64,000 nucleotides of DNA from contig NZ_PZJN01000009.1 in NCBI RefSeq assembly GCF_003206695.1, forward strand, positions 186,001-250,000, read 5' to 3'. Origin of the DNA: Salinicola halophyticus (GTDB lineage: Bacteria > Pseudomonadota > Gammaproteobacteria > Pseudomonadales > Halomonadaceae). How positions within the stretch are numbered: the stretch's first letter is position 1; every line of letters starts with the position of its first letter. Below the pieces are notes generated by a model that did not search any database, had not been told where the DNA came from, and worked only from the letters and a program-made list of their open reading frames with translations. Position numbers and translations under genes: made by a program. Of the stretch, positions 1 to 9,242 are shown one piece after another.

Positions 1-91
1 GGTCGCTATCCAATCGACTCATGACTCTCTCCTGTATTGTCATCCGAGCTGTCGTTCGAGCGAGCCCCTGACCGGGCTCTCGGCGCATCGC

Positions 92-1477
92 TCAGGCATG
101 TTTGAGATGGAAGGATTTGGGCCGCGTCAGGGTGTCGTAGCCCAGCCGTGACAGCGAGCAGCCGCGCCCCGACTGCTTGACCCCGGTCCACGCCAGTTCG
201 GGGTCCAGGTAGTCGCAGCGATTGGTGAACACGGTACCCGCCTCGAGCCGCGCCGCCAGTGCCTCACCGACGGCGATATCGCGGGTGAAGACGGCCGCGG
301 TGAGGCCGAAGTCGCTGTCGTTCATCAGGCGCACCGCCTCGTCGTCGTCGGCCACCGTCATGATGCCTACCACCGGTCCGAAGCTCTCCTCGCGCATGAC
401 CCGCATCGAGTGGTCCACGTTGGTCAGCACCTGGGGCGCCAGATAGGCGCTTCCCGGCGTGGACAGGGGATACTCGCCGGGGTCGATCCACGCCCTGGCC
501 CCGGCGGCCACCGCTTCCTCGATCTGCCCGCGCACGAAGTCGGCGGCGGCGGGCCGAACCATTGGCCCCAGCGTGGTCCGGGGATCGGTGGGATTGCCCA
601 GCTCGAGCTGGCGCACCCAGGCTACCGCCCGCTCGATGAACGCCTCGCTGATGTCGCGATGGACGTAGATGCGCTCGATCCCGCAGCAGCTCTGACCCGA
701 GTTGAAGAAGGCGCCATCCATGACCCCGTCCACGGCGGCGTCCAGATCGACATCAGCACGGATATAGGCCGGATCCTTGCCCCCGAGCTCGAGGCCGGTG
801 GCGATGAACCGCCCGGCGGCGTTGCGCTCGACCATCGCGCCACCGCCGACCGAGCCGGTGAACGAGACGTGATCGATCCGGGGATCGCGAATCAGCGCTT
901 CGGTGTCGGCATGGGCCAGGTGCAGGAACTGGAACACCCCCTCGGGCAGGCCGGCGGCCTGGAACGCCTCAGCGATTCGCTCGGCGCAAAGCGGCGTCTG
1001 CGCGGAGTGCTTGAGGATCACCGCGTTGCCGGCCATGATCGCCGGCACGATCGCATTGACGGCGGTCATGAAGGGGAAATTCCACGGCGCCACGATCAAC
1101 GACACGCCCAGCGGCTCGCGGGTGATGTAACGGGTGAAGCCCGGCTTCTCGGCCAGCCGGATCGGCGCCAGCGCCGACTCGGCCAGCGCGATCATGCCCC
1201 GGGCGCGCTCCTCGAACCCGCCGATCTCCCCGCCCGCCGCGGCGATCGGCCGGCCCATCTGCCAGGTCAGCTCCTCGGCGAGCCGATCGCGCCGCGCGAC
1301 GAAGGCATCGACCATCGCCGAGCAGTGACGCGCCCGAGTCTCGAGCGACGTCTGGCGCCATTCGCGCTGTGCCGCCACGGCACCCGCCACGCAGGCCTCG
1401 ATGCGCGCCGCATCGGCCAGCTCGCGTTCGGCGTAGACCGTTCCATCCACGGGGGAAATCGTACGTTGTAGGGTCAT
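92..1477 (-). CDS. NAD(P)-dependent aldehyde dehydrogenase of an amine-catabolism cluster
   Basis: A 461-residue aldehyde dehydrogenase of usual length, oxidising an aldehyde to the acid. The cofactor-site stretch APWNFPF (about 130-136), a conserved lysine near 156, the general-base glutamate in LELGGKDP (about 230) and the nucleophile in GQSC (about 264) are all present, so it should be active. It is the last gene of a minus-strand group after a GS-like ligase and an Eat-like permease. A gamma-glutamylated amino-aldehyde is therefore a likely substrate, as for PuuC or IpuH type enzymes; this is inferred from neighbours. A 190-bp gap holding a 15-bp direct repeat separates it from the ligase gene. 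Confidence 0.9.
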   Translation of the reverse strand: MTLQRTISPVDGTVYAERELADAARIEACVAGAVAAQREWRQTSLETRARHCSAMVDAFVARRDRLAEELTWQMGRPIAAAGGEIGGFEERARGMIALAESALAPIRLAEKPGFTRYITREPLGVSLIVAPWNFPFMTAVNAIVPAIMAGNAVILKHSAQTPLCAERIAEAFQAAGLPEGVFQFLHLAHADTEALIRDPRIDHVSFTGSVGGGAMVERNAAGRFIATGLELGGKDPAYIRADVDLDAAVDGVMDGAFFNSGQSCCGIERIYVHRDISEAFIERAVAWVRQLELGNPTDPRTTLGPMVRPAAADFVRGQIEEAVAAGARAWIDPGEYPLSTPGSAYLAPQVLTNVDHSMRVMREESFGPVVGIMTVADDDEAVRLMNDSDFGLTAAVFTRDIAVGEALAARLEAGTVFTNRCDYLDPELAWTGVKQSGRGCSLSRLGYDTLTRPKSFHLKHA

Positions 1478-1493
1478 GATCCGGCGTGCTCCC

Positions 1494-1523
1494 TTTCGAT
1501 AAAGTCGCTTTCGATAAAGTCGC
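1494..1523. repeat. 15-bp tandem repeat, two copies
   Basis: The unit TTTCGATAAAGTCGC occurs twice head to tail just upstream of the aldehyde dehydrogenase start, followed by a partial third copy (TTTCATGAAATCC). It is one of many short private repeats at gene boundaries in this window. Confidence 0.85.
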
Positions 1524-1668
1524 TTTCATGAAATCCAGTTCACGCGGGGCCATGCGAACGGCGTCAAGGCAAGGCGGAGCAACGAGGAATCGCGCAGTTG
1601 ACTGGTGGTGTCAATGAGCAGATTCCGAGGCGCTCCAACGCCGCATTGGCGTCGTGCAGCTGGCCCCC

Positions 1669-3048
1669 TCAGATGATCTCGAAGTAACGATCCAGCTCCC
1701 AGTCAGTTATATGCTGCCGGAACTGACGCTCCTCCCACTCCCGCGTGGCGGCGAAATGCTCGACGAAGGCGTCGCCGAACAGTGTCCGGGCGGCGTCGCT
1801 CTGCCGCAGCCGTCCGGCGGCCTCCCAAAGTGTCCGGGGAAGCATCTGATGGGGCGGATGGGTCAGGGTGTAGGCGTTGCCCTCGACGGCCGCGTCGGGT
1901 TCGAGGCGCTGCTCGATACCGTAGAGACCGGCGCCGATCGCCGCCGCCAGTGCCAGATACGGGTTGGCATCGGCACTGCCGAGGCGATATTCGACCCGCT
2001 GGGACTTGTCCGACCCGGGGATGACGCGCAGCGCGCAGGTGCGATTCTCGACCCCCCAGGTGGCCTCGGTGGGCGCCCAGAAACCGGGAATCAGCCGTGA
2101 GTAGCTGTTGATGGTGGGCGCGAACATGGCCAGAAACTCCGGCATCAGCTTCTGCTGCCCGGCGACGAAGTGGCGCTGGGTATCGCTCATGCCGTGGGGC
2201 TTGTCGGCATCGAAAAAGGCGGAGTGACCGCTGTCGCGCTCGTTCAGCGACAGGTGGATATGCCCGCTCTGGCCGGGATAGTCCAGCGACCACTTGGCCA
2301 TGAACGTGGCCATCAGGTTGCGGCGCTGGGCCCATACCTTGGTGAAGGTCTTGAACAGCGCGCCCTTGTCGCCCGCCAGCAGGGCGTCGTCGACGCCGAT
2401 CGCCGCTTCCAGCACGCCGGGGCCGGTTTCGGTGTGCAGGCCCTCGATCGGGAAATCCATGGTCTCCGCCAGCGCCAGCAGCTCATGGTAGATCTCGCTG
2501 TGCACGGAGCTGCGCAGCATCGAGTAGCCCATCATGTCCGGGGTCAGCGGCTTGAGATTGCGATAGCCCTTTTCGCGCACCGACTCCGGCGTCTCCTGAA
2601 ACAGGAAGAATTCGTACTCCAGCGATCCCTGCACCTCGAACCCCAGCGACTCCGCCCGGGTCAGCACGCGCTTGAGCAGGCCCCGCGGGCAGATCTCGCT
2701 GGCCGCGCCGTCGAACTCCGCCAGGAAGAGCAGCATGTCGCCCTCGAACGGCAGATCGCGACAGCTCTCCGGCACGATCTTCAGCGCCGCGTCCGGGTAG
2801 CCGGTGTGCCAGCCGGTGTACTGCACGTTGTCGTAGAGTTCGTCCTTGCTGTCCCAGCCCAGCACCACGTCGCAGAACGAGAACCCCTTGTCGAGCGCGT
2901 CGAGAAACTTGTCGCGCTGCATGTACTTGCCGCGCATGACGCCATCCATATCGAACATGCCGACCTTGACGTGGCTGAGACCGCGCGCCTCGACGATCTT
3001 GCGCGCCTGCTCGACGGTGCTCACTGCTCTGGCTTGCAGATGACTCAT
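1669..3048 (-). CDS. glutamine-synthetase-family gamma-glutamyl-amine ligase (PuuA/IpuC/GlnA4-like)
   Basis: A 459-residue member of the glutamine synthetase family. The C-terminal catalytic domain is recognisable (GQSGHIHLSL in the centre, then NPYLALAAAIGAG), but the N-terminal half differs from housekeeping GlnA. Such paralogues ligate glutamate to amines such as putrescine, isopropylamine or ethanolamine. The ATG at 3048 is chosen because GAGGAA stands about 6 nt upstream; the frame stays open a further 20 codons. The permease ends 31 bp upstream and an aldehyde dehydrogenase follows, giving a transport, glutamylation and oxidation order. The Eat-type permease makes ethanolamine or a similar amino-alcohol the leading substrate. 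That is inference, and putrescine is the alternative. Confidence 0.85.
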   Translation of the reverse strand: MSHLQARAVSTVEQARKIVEARGLSHVKVGMFDMDGVMRGKYMQRDKFLDALDKGFSFCDVVLGWDSKDELYDNVQYTGWHTGYPDAALKIVPESCRDLPFEGDMLLFLAEFDGAASEICPRGLLKRVLTRAESLGFEVQGSLEYEFFLFQETPESVREKGYRNLKPLTPDMMGYSMLRSSVHSEIYHELLALAETMDFPIEGLHTETGPGVLEAAIGVDDALLAGDKGALFKTFTKVWAQRRNLMATFMAKWSLDYPGQSGHIHLSLNERDSGHSAFFDADKPHGMSDTQRHFVAGQQKLMPEFLAMFAPTINSYSRLIPGFWAPTEATWGVENRTCALRVIPGSDKSQRVEYRLGSADANPYLALAAAIGAGLYGIEQRLEPDAAVEGNAYTLTHPPHQMLPRTLWEAAGRLRQSDAARTLFGDAFVEHFAATREWEERQFRQHITDWELDRYFEII

Positions 3049-3079
3049 GACCGTTCCTCGCTGACTGTGGGGATGACGC

Positions 3080-4603
3080 TCAGGGTTTGGCCGCGCGATC
3101 GGTACCACCGGCGCTGCGCTGCTGGTCGCGCTGCTCCATGGCGAACTCCTCTTCCGGCGACAGGATCAGGCGGTGGCGACCGACCAGCGCAAAATAGAGG
3201 ATGCCCACCGCCAGCCAGGCGGCGACGCCGATCACGCCGATGCGATAGGTCCCGTCGCTGAGCTGGAAGTAGATCGTCACCAGCGCGATGACGATGGTCG
3301 CCCAGGCGCCCGGATTGCCGAACGGGCTGCGATAGGGACGCTCGATGTGGGCATGGTGCTTGCGCAGCAGGATGAAGGAGGCGGCCTGGGCGATGTAGGA
3401 GCACATCGCCCCGAACACCGCCATGTTGAGCAGGGTGCCGCCGATCACCGCCGAACCCTCCTGCATGCCGAAGGCGAAGAAGCAGATCAGCATGATCACC
3501 ATGCCCATGATCGCGCCGCTGATCATCGCCACGTGCGGCGTCTTGCGGGTGCCGTGGGTCACCGACAGGAAGGTCGGGAAGTAGCCGGCACGGGAGAGCG
3601 AATAGATCTGCCGGCCCTGGGCGAAGATGATGGTATGGAAGCTCGCGATCAGCCCGATGATCGCGAGCAGCGACAGGAACTTCGCCGTGCCGCTGCCGTA
3701 GATCGCCTTGAAGCCATCGAGCAGCGGCTCACCGGACTGCCCCAGGGCATAGGCGCCGACTCCGACCACCGAGGGATTGAGGAACAGGATCATCGCCGCC
3801 GAGACGATCAGCGTGGTGATGCCGAGCAGGATGCCGCGCGGCATGTCGCGCCGCGGATCGACCGACTCCTCGGCGGCCAGCGGCAGCTGCTCGATGGCCA
3901 GAAACAGCCATACGGCGAAGGGCATCGCCGCCAGCGCGCCGCCGATCCCCATCGGCAGGAACGGGCCATGGCCGCCTTCGAGCTCGCCGCCGCCCGGCGC
4001 GATGTTGAGCGCCCAGGTCGAGAAGTCGAGATGGGTAAAGGCGCTGAACCAGAACACCAGCAGCACCGCCAATGCCAGCAAGGTGACGGAGAGCGTCACC
4101 TTGAACGAGAGTTCGACCCCGACGATGTTGAGCCCCACGAAGACGATGTAGCCCAGCAGCCACCACACTGGCTGGAACGCCGGCCCGGTCTCGAAGATGC
4201 CGCCCAGATAGGCGCCGATGAAGAAGACGATCACCGCCGGCGTGAGCACGTACTCGACGTTCTCGCAGAGCCCGGTGACGAAACCGCCCCAGGGCCCCAT
4301 CGAGGAGCGCGCGAAGGAGTAGGCGGCGCCGGTATGCGGCAGCGCCGGCGACATCTCGGCGATACAGAAGGTCAGGCCCAGGTACATGATGGCGATGATC
4401 ACGGTGGCGATCACCATGCCGCCCCAGCCCCCGGAGGCGAGCCCCAGATTCCAGCCCGAATAGTGGCCGGAGATCACCGCGCCCACCCCCAGCGCCCACA
4501 GTGACCAGGGCCCGGCGTGACGGCGCAGGCCGCGTTTCTCGAAGTACTGCGTATCCTGCTGCTTGTAGGCGATGCCACTGGCGGATTTATCGTGGTTTGT
4601 CAT
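3080..4603 (-). CDS. APC-superfamily permease, ethanolamine permease (Eat)-like
   Basis: A 507-residue membrane protein with about twelve hydrophobic segments. The N-terminal stretch WALGVGAVISGHYSGWNLGL resembles the first helix of the Eat ethanolamine permease subfamily of APC transporters. The ATG at 4603 is preferred over the GTG at 4615 because GGAG lies 7 nt upstream of the ATG. It is the first gene of the minus-strand cluster and would import the amine used by the GS-like ligase. A LysR box-like inverted repeat lies about 180-200 bp upstream. PuuP-type putrescine import is the main alternative function. Confidence 0.85.
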   Translation of the reverse strand: MTNHDKSASGIAYKQQDTQYFEKRGLRRHAGPWSLWALGVGAVISGHYSGWNLGLASGGWGGMVIATVIIAIMYLGLTFCIAEMSPALPHTGAAYSFARSSMGPWGGFVTGLCENVEYVLTPAVIVFFIGAYLGGIFETGPAFQPVWWLLGYIVFVGLNIVGVELSFKVTLSVTLLALAVLLVFWFSAFTHLDFSTWALNIAPGGGELEGGHGPFLPMGIGGALAAMPFAVWLFLAIEQLPLAAEESVDPRRDMPRGILLGITTLIVSAAMILFLNPSVVGVGAYALGQSGEPLLDGFKAIYGSGTAKFLSLLAIIGLIASFHTIIFAQGRQIYSLSRAGYFPTFLSVTHGTRKTPHVAMISGAIMGMVIMLICFFAFGMQEGSAVIGGTLLNMAVFGAMCSYIAQAASFILLRKHHAHIERPYRSPFGNPGAWATIVIALVTIYFQLSDGTYRIGVIGVAAWLAVGILYFALVGRHRLILSPEEEFAMEQRDQQRSAGGTDRAAKP

Positions 4604-4783
4604 TGTTGTCTCCACTGGATCGAGTCATCCAACGTCGCGATCCGCTGCCGTAACCGCCCCGAATCTTCCCCGAGTCCCCTCGAGTGGCGACGGAGCGACG
4701 CCGGCATCGTCTGACCGCGTCCGCTTCGAGTCTGATCACGATGCGCGCGGAAAGGCAATCTCGATCAATGCCACCCAACGCGA

Positions 4784-4806
4784 CGCTATCGGAAAAATCG
4801 ATAGCG
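4784..4806. promoter_or_regulatory. inverted repeat with LysR-box form upstream of the permease
   Basis: Arms CGCTATCG (4784-4791) and CGATAGCG (4799-4806) are perfect 8-bp complements separated by GAAAAAT, and contain ATC-N9-GAT, the classical LysR box shape. The site lies between the LysR gene and the permease start, so it is a good candidate operator. It could instead be a hairpin at the 3' end of the LysR gene. Confidence 0.5.
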
Positions 4807-4839
4807 ACCGAAAAGCGACCCGGGACTGTCGCGATCGAA

Positions 4840-5805
4840 TCAGTATATCCGCACTTGCTCGGCGACCTGAGGCAGGTGATGGCGAAGTTCGGCGAGAAAA
4901 TGACGCTGTAGCAGCCGCCGCGCTTCCGTTGCCAGCTGCACCGGCAGATCACGCAGCTCCTCGCGGCGTGCCACCAGCGTCAACTGGCGAATCAGCGGCG
5001 CCAGCGGCAGCGGCTCGATGCGAAGATGCAGCCGGTCGAGGCCGGCCTGATAGAGACATAGCGGCGTGGTGATGGTCCAGCCGGCCCCGCCGTCGACCAG
5101 CCGCAGCAGGGCAAAGGTGTTGTCGAGATGCAGCTTCGCCGGCAGCTCCACGCGGTTGAGACGCAGATGCCGCTCGATGCTCTGGCCGATCAGCGACTGC
5201 GTGGTATAGCGGGCGAAGTCGAGCCGTCGCGACAGCGCCGGCAGGCTGGCCACCGGCCCTGTCCAGTCGCCGGGCAGCACCAGCACGAAGGGCTCGGCCA
5301 GCAGTGCATGGCGCTCGAGGCCGTTGTAGTCCTCGAGCTGGTCGTCGGAGATGATGATGTCCACGTGGCGCGTGAGCAGCGCATGGCCGTGCATGTGGGA
5401 CAGCCCGGTGGTCACGGTGTAATCGCTGGTGTGGCGACGTATCGCGGCGATCAGCGGCTGCCCCACCGCGGTGGCCAGGGAGTCCACCAGCGCCATGCGC
5501 ACCTGATGCAACTGGCGAAAGGCGCCGGAGTCGAGTTCGCGCCGGGTCGCCCGCGCGGTGTCGAGCATGCGGCGGGCGCGATCGTAGAAGATGCGCCCGG
5601 CGGCGGTGGGTTCCAGCGGCCGCGCATGGCGTTCGATCAACGCGATGCCCAGAACCTCTTCCAGCGTCGCCAGACTCTGGGAGACGGAGGACTGCTTCAG
5701 CCCCAGGGCCGCCGCCGCCGCGCTCTGACTGCCACGGTCCAGCGTCTCGACGAAGATTTCCATGCTCCGGAGATCGAAACCAAAGCCGCTGCGCATACGC
5801 GTCAT
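4840..5805 (-). CDS. LysR-family transcriptional regulator
   Basis: A 321-residue LysR-type protein with an N-terminal winged helix-turn-helix ([20 protein letters not shown], about residues 28-47, then [19 protein letters not shown]) and a C-terminal effector-binding domain. It lies upstream of and co-oriented with the permease, ligase and dehydrogenase genes, with a LysR-box-like inverted repeat in the gap. It probably regulates that cluster. It is divergent from ubiA across about 110 bp. The effector cannot be read from the sequence. Confidence 0.88.
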   Translation of the reverse strand: MTRMRSGFGFDLRSMEIFVETLDRGSQSAAAAALGLKQSSVSQSLATLEEVLGIALIERHARPLEPTAAGRIFYDRARRMLDTARATRRELDSGAFRQLHQVRMALVDSLATAVGQPLIAAIRRHTSDYTVTTGLSHMHGHALLTRHVDIIISDDQLEDYNGLERHALLAEPFVLVLPGDWTGPVASLPALSRRLDFARYTTQSLIGQSIERHLRLNRVELPAKLHLDNTFALLRLVDGGAGWTITTPLCLYQAGLDRLHLRIEPLPLAPLIRQLTLVARREELRDLPVQLATEARRLLQRHFLAELRHHLPQVAEQVRIY

Positions 5806-5917
5806 GCTCCCTGCAGGAGGCCAATCGTGCCTCGAGGATACAACGACTCGAAGCCGGGAAAAGGGTGGTGTAAGGTTCGGCCCACGCTATCGACAGCCTG
5901 TCGTCTCGGAGAACTCC

Positions 5918-6952
5918 ATGTCCCACGCCGGTTCCGACCCCGCCCGCTCTCGCGGCGCTGATTCAGCCGCCCGCCCCCGCGGCGCTGGTCCAGCCGCCCA
6001 GACACGCGGCGAAGAAGAGTCCGCCCGCCCCCGCGACGCTGGTTCAGCCGCCCAACCACGCGGCACTGGTCCAGCCGCCCAACCCCGCGGGCTGGCGCGC
6101 CTGCCCGACTTCCTGCGCCTGACGCGGCTGGACAAGCCGATCGGCACTTGGCTTTTGATGTGGCCGACGCTGTGGGCGCTGTGGCTGGCCGCCGACGGCC
6201 TGCCAGATCGGTCCACGCTGATCATCTTCGTGCTCGGGGTCTATCTGATGCGCGCCGCCGGCTGCGTGGTCAACGACTACGCCGACCGCCACCTCGACGG
6301 CCACGTCAAGCGCACCAAGTCGCGGCCGCTGGCGACCGGACGCATCAGCGAGAAGGAAGCCAAGATCCTGTTCGCGGGCCTCGTGGTGCTGGCGTTCGTG
6401 CTGGTCTGCCTGACCAATCTCGCCACCGTGCTGCTCTCCTTCGTCGGCGTCGCGCTCGCCGCAATCTACCCGTTCATGAAGCGCTACACCCATCTGCCCC
6501 AGGTGGTACTGGGCATGGCGTTCTCGTGGAGCATCCCCATGGCGTTCATGGCGGTCAGTCGCGACGTGCCACTGGAAGCCTGGCTGTTGCTGGTCGCCAA
6601 TGTCGCCTGGACCGTGGCCTACGATACCCAGTATGCAATGGTCGATCGCGACGACGATATCAAGATCGGGATCAAGTCCACCGCGCGGCTTTTCGGCCGC
6701 TGGGACAAGCGGATCATCGGCCTGCTACAGCTGGCGACGCTGATACTGCTGGCCTGGATCGGCGTCGAGCAGCCGGTGTTGGGTGGATTTTTCTGGCTGG
6801 GGCTGGCGGCGATGGCGGCGACCTTCGTCTATCAGCAGTGGCTGATCCGCGAACGCGAGCGCGACGCCTGTTTCCGCGCCTTCCTCAACAATTTCTGGTC
6901 GGGGCTTTTGCTGTTCGCGGGGCTGGTGCTGACGCTGTGGCCGCCGGTCTGA
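5918..6952 (+). CDS. ubiA: 4-hydroxybenzoate octaprenyltransferase UbiA with repeat-built N-terminal extension
   Basis: An integral-membrane prenyltransferase attaching the polyprenyl tail to 4-hydroxybenzoate in ubiquinone synthesis. Both prenyl-diphosphate/Mg sites are visible: [15 protein letters not shown], and [12 protein letters not shown] in the second half. The conserved body starts at [20 protein letters not shown], about 58 residues after the chosen ATG. The extension is an Arg/Pro/Ala/Gly nonapeptide repeat not expected in the family. The ATG at 5918 has GGAG 6 nt upstream; a start within the repeats cannot be excluded. The gene lies directly before phoB, as in pseudomonads, but no ubiC precedes it here. 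Confidence 0.92.
   Translation: MSHAGSDPARSRGADSAARPRGAGPAAQTRGEEESARPRDAGSAAQPRGTGPAAQPRGLARLPDFLRLTRLDKPIGTWLLMWPTLWALWLAADGLPDRSTLIIFVLGVYLMRAAGCVVNDYADRHLDGHVKRTKSRPLATGRISEKEAKILFAGLVVLAFVLVCLTNLATVLLSFVGVALAAIYPFMKRYTHLPQVVLGMAFSWSIPMAFMAVSRDVPLEAWLLLVANVAWTVAYDTQYAMVDRDDDIKIGIKSTARLFGRWDKRIIGLLQLATLILLAWIGVEQPVLGGFFWLGLAAMAATFVYQQWLIRERERDACFRAFLNNFWSGLLLFAGLVLTLWPPV
5946..6096 (+). repeat. 27-bp minisatellite inside the ubiA 5' end
   Basis: About five degenerate copies of a 27-bp unit, translating as nonapeptides such as [18 protein letters not shown] and SARPRDAGS. The period is a multiple of three, so copy-number changes would keep the ubiA frame. Confidence 0.85.
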
Positions 6953-6981
6953 TGGAAACGAAACCGACCGAACTAGCGCCC

Positions 6982-7034
6982 CTGTCATATCGCTGTCATA
7001 TTTTCACGATGTAATCGTCACCGTTCTGTCACGG
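6982..7034 (+). promoter_or_regulatory. extended Pho box upstream of phoB
   Basis: CTGTCATATCG at 6982 and CTGTCATATTT at 6993 form a near-consensus Pho box (7-bp direct repeats in 11-bp register). The register continues with TCACGATGTAA (7004), TCGTCACCGTT (7015) and CTGTCACGG (7026), suggesting several stacked PhoB dimers. The site is about 75-125 bp upstream of the phoB ATG and implies autoregulation under phosphate starvation. Confidence 0.85.
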
Positions 7035-7107
7035 CCGGAAGCCATCCCCAACGTGTCAATCGCATCACGCGGCATTGGTCATCCGGCGGCTCACCCGAGG
7101 CATGCGC

Positions 7108-7797
7108 ATGAGCTCCAAGACCGTACTCATCGTTGACGACGAAGCATCGATCCGCGAGATGATCGCCATCGCCCTGGAAATGGCCGACTATCGCGTGCTC
7201 GAGGCGGACAACGCCCAGACCGGCCACGCCATGGCGCTGGACCAGAAGCCCGACCTGATTCTGCTCGACTGGATGATGCCCGGTACCAGCGGCATCGAAC
7301 TGGCACGCCGGTTGAAACGCGAGGAAGCCACCGCCGAGATGCCGATCATCCTGCTCACCGCCAAGGGCGAGGAGGACAACAAGGTGCAGGGGCTGGAAGC
7401 CGGGGCCGACGACTACATCACCAAGCCGTTTTCGCCACGCGAGCTCGTCGCCCGGCTCAAGGCCGTGCTGCGCCGGGCGACGCCGCCAGGCATCGAGGAA
7501 GCGGTCGAAGTCGAGGGGTTGCGCCTCGATCCTTCCAGCCATCGCGTCACTTCCCACGGCGGCGCGCTGGAGATCGGCCCGACCGAGTACCGCCTGCTGC
7601 AGTTCTTCATGACCCATCAGGAGCGCGCCTACACTCGCAGCCAGTTGCTGGATCAGGTCTGGGGCGGCAATGTGTACGTGGAGGAGCGCACCGTCGACGT
7701 ACATATTCGCCGGCTGCGCAAGGCGCTGGGTGAAACGCATCAGCATCTGGTCCAGACCGTGCGCGGCACCGGCTACCGTTTTTCGACCCGGGAGTAA
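7108..7797 (+). CDS. phoB: phosphate regulon response regulator PhoB
   Basis: A 229-residue OmpR-type response regulator, the length of E. coli PhoB. The receiver domain has the acidic pair in LIVDDE, the phospho-acceptor aspartate in LLDWMMPGTSG and the lysine in YITKPFSPREL. The C-terminal winged helix contains the EYRLLQFFMTHQERAYTRSQ region and the recognition helix VEERTVDVHIRRLRKAL. The ATG at 7108 is chosen because GAGG lies 7 nt upstream and MSSKTVLIVDD matches PhoB N-termini. phoR follows after 8 bp. Confidence 0.97.
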   Translation: MSSKTVLIVDDEASIREMIAIALEMADYRVLEADNAQTGHAMALDQKPDLILLDWMMPGTSGIELARRLKREEATAEMPIILLTAKGEEDNKVQGLEAGADDYITKPFSPRELVARLKAVLRRATPPGIEEAVEVEGLRLDPSSHRVTSHGGALEIGPTEYRLLQFFMTHQERAYTRSQLLDQVWGGNVYVEERTVDVHIRRLRKALGETHQHLVQTVRGTGYRFSTRE

Positions 7798-7805
7798 GTC
7801 AGCAA

Positions 7806-9158
7806 GTGCGCTACTGGATCAACGAACTGTGGCGTCTCGGTTACATGCTGTTCGGACTGGGCGCGATCGGCCTGCTGCTCGGCGAACTGGGCCACAATTT
7901 GCTCGCCGGACTCGGCTGGGGGCTGGCCGCCGGGCTCGGGCTCTACGTCTTCCTGCATCTGCGTCACGTGCGCAAGCTCTATATCTGGCTGCTGAAGAAC
8001 CCGCGCGAGGCGCCACCGCCCGGTACCGGCGTGTGGGGCGACCTGTTCGACCGCCTGTACAGCTACCAGAAGGCCCAGACCCAGTTGCAGGGACGTCTGC
8101 GCGATATCCTGCGGCGAATCCAGGACTCCTGCGAAGCGATGCGCGACAGCGTGGTGATGCTCGACTCCCGAGGCGACCTCGACTGGTGGAACAGCGCTGC
8201 CGGCGACATGCTGGGCCTGCAGGCCGACCATGACCGCGGCCAGCCGATCACCAACTTCCTGCGCGATCCGCGCTTCATCGCCTATTTCGAGTCGGGTGAC
8301 TACCGCGAGCCGCTGCTGATTCCCTCGCCGGTTCAGGCCAATCACAGCCTGCAGTTCCATCTCACCCTGTTCGGCGACAACGAACGCCTGCTGATGGCCC
8401 GCGATGTGACCCGGCTGCATCAGCTGGAGATGATGCGTCGTGACTTCGTGGCCAACGTCTCGCATGAATTGCGCACGCCGCTGACGGTACTCGCCGGCTA
8501 TCTCGAGACCTACTCGGACCATGCCGACCAGCTCCCCGAACGCTGGCAGCGAGGGTTCGGCCAGATGCAGGCGCAGACCACACGCATGCAGAATCTGGTC
8601 GAGGATCTGCTGCTGCTGTCGCGCCTCGAGATCGACAGCCCCAACAATGATCGCGAAACGCTGGACGTGGCGACACTGCTCACGGGCATCGCCGCCGATG
8701 CTCGGGAGTTGAGCACCGAACGTCACCAGTTGACGATAGAAGCCGAGGAGCCTCGGCAGCTGCTGGCGAATACCAAGGAGATCCGCAGCGCCATCTCCAA
8801 TCTGGTGTTCAACGCCGTTCGCTACACGCCGGAGGGCAGCACCATCACGCTACGCTGGAAGCCGTGGCACGACGGCGCCGCCATCGAGGTCGAAGACGAT
8901 GGCGACGGTTTCGACCCCATTCATATCCCGCGCCTCACCGAGCGTTTCTATCGCGTCGACAAGGGCCGCAGCGCTGCCACCGGCGGCACCGGCCTGGGCC
9001 TGGCCATTGTCAAGCACGTGCTGCTGCGCCACGAGGCGACGCTGGAGATCGTCAGCCGCCCGGGGCTCGGCGCGCGCTTTCGCTGCGTGTTTCCTGCGTC
9101 GCGTCTGGCAGCAGCTCCCGCTCGCCCGACTTCGGTATCGCCCGATACGCCGGCCTGA
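7806..9158 (+). CDS. phoR: phosphate regulon sensor histidine kinase PhoR
   Basis: A 450-residue membrane-bound histidine kinase of PhoR type. Two N-terminal hydrophobic segments (about 8-50) with almost no periplasmic loop are followed by a PAS domain (about 100-200), the HisKA box VSHELRTPLTVLAGYLET with the phospho-acceptor histidine, and a HATPase domain (NAVRYTPEG, DDGDGFDP, GGTGLGLAIVKH). The start is a GTG at 7806, 8 bp after phoB, with GGGAG about 11 nt upstream. It phosphorylates PhoB when phosphate is low; PhoU lies separately at 15.1 kb. Confidence 0.96.
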   Translation: MRYWINELWRLGYMLFGLGAIGLLLGELGHNLLAGLGWGLAAGLGLYVFLHLRHVRKLYIWLLKNPREAPPPGTGVWGDLFDRLYSYQKAQTQLQGRLRDILRRIQDSCEAMRDSVVMLDSRGDLDWWNSAAGDMLGLQADHDRGQPITNFLRDPRFIAYFESGDYREPLLIPSPVQANHSLQFHLTLFGDNERLLMARDVTRLHQLEMMRRDFVANVSHELRTPLTVLAGYLETYSDHADQLPERWQRGFGQMQAQTTRMQNLVEDLLLLSRLEIDSPNNDRETLDVATLLTGIAADARELSTERHQLTIEAEEPRQLLANTKEIRSAISNLVFNAVRYTPEGSTITLRWKPWHDGAAIEVEDDGDGFDPIHIPRLTERFYRVDKGRSAATGGTGLGLAIVKHVLLRHEATLEIVSRPGLGARFRCVFPASRLAAAPARPTSVSPDTPA

Positions 9159-9209
9159 CGCTCCCGCTTTTCGGGTTTTCCGCGCTTCCCTCTCCCTTTC
9201 CTCTCGATC

Positions 9210-9242
9210 GTCTTTCGCTCGTCTCTCGCTCGTCTCTCGCTC
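9210..9242. repeat. 11-bp tandem repeat, three copies
   Basis: GTCTTTCGCTC, GTCTCTCGCTC and GTCTCTCGCTC lie head to tail in a pyrimidine-rich stretch between phoR and the chemoreceptor gene. No hairpin or gene is apparent there. Confidence 0.75.

Noticed and set aside
3173-4504. Open frame antisense to the Eat-like permease
   Set aside because: Highly charged Asp/Arg/His/Gly composition complementary to membrane-helix codons; no independent support.
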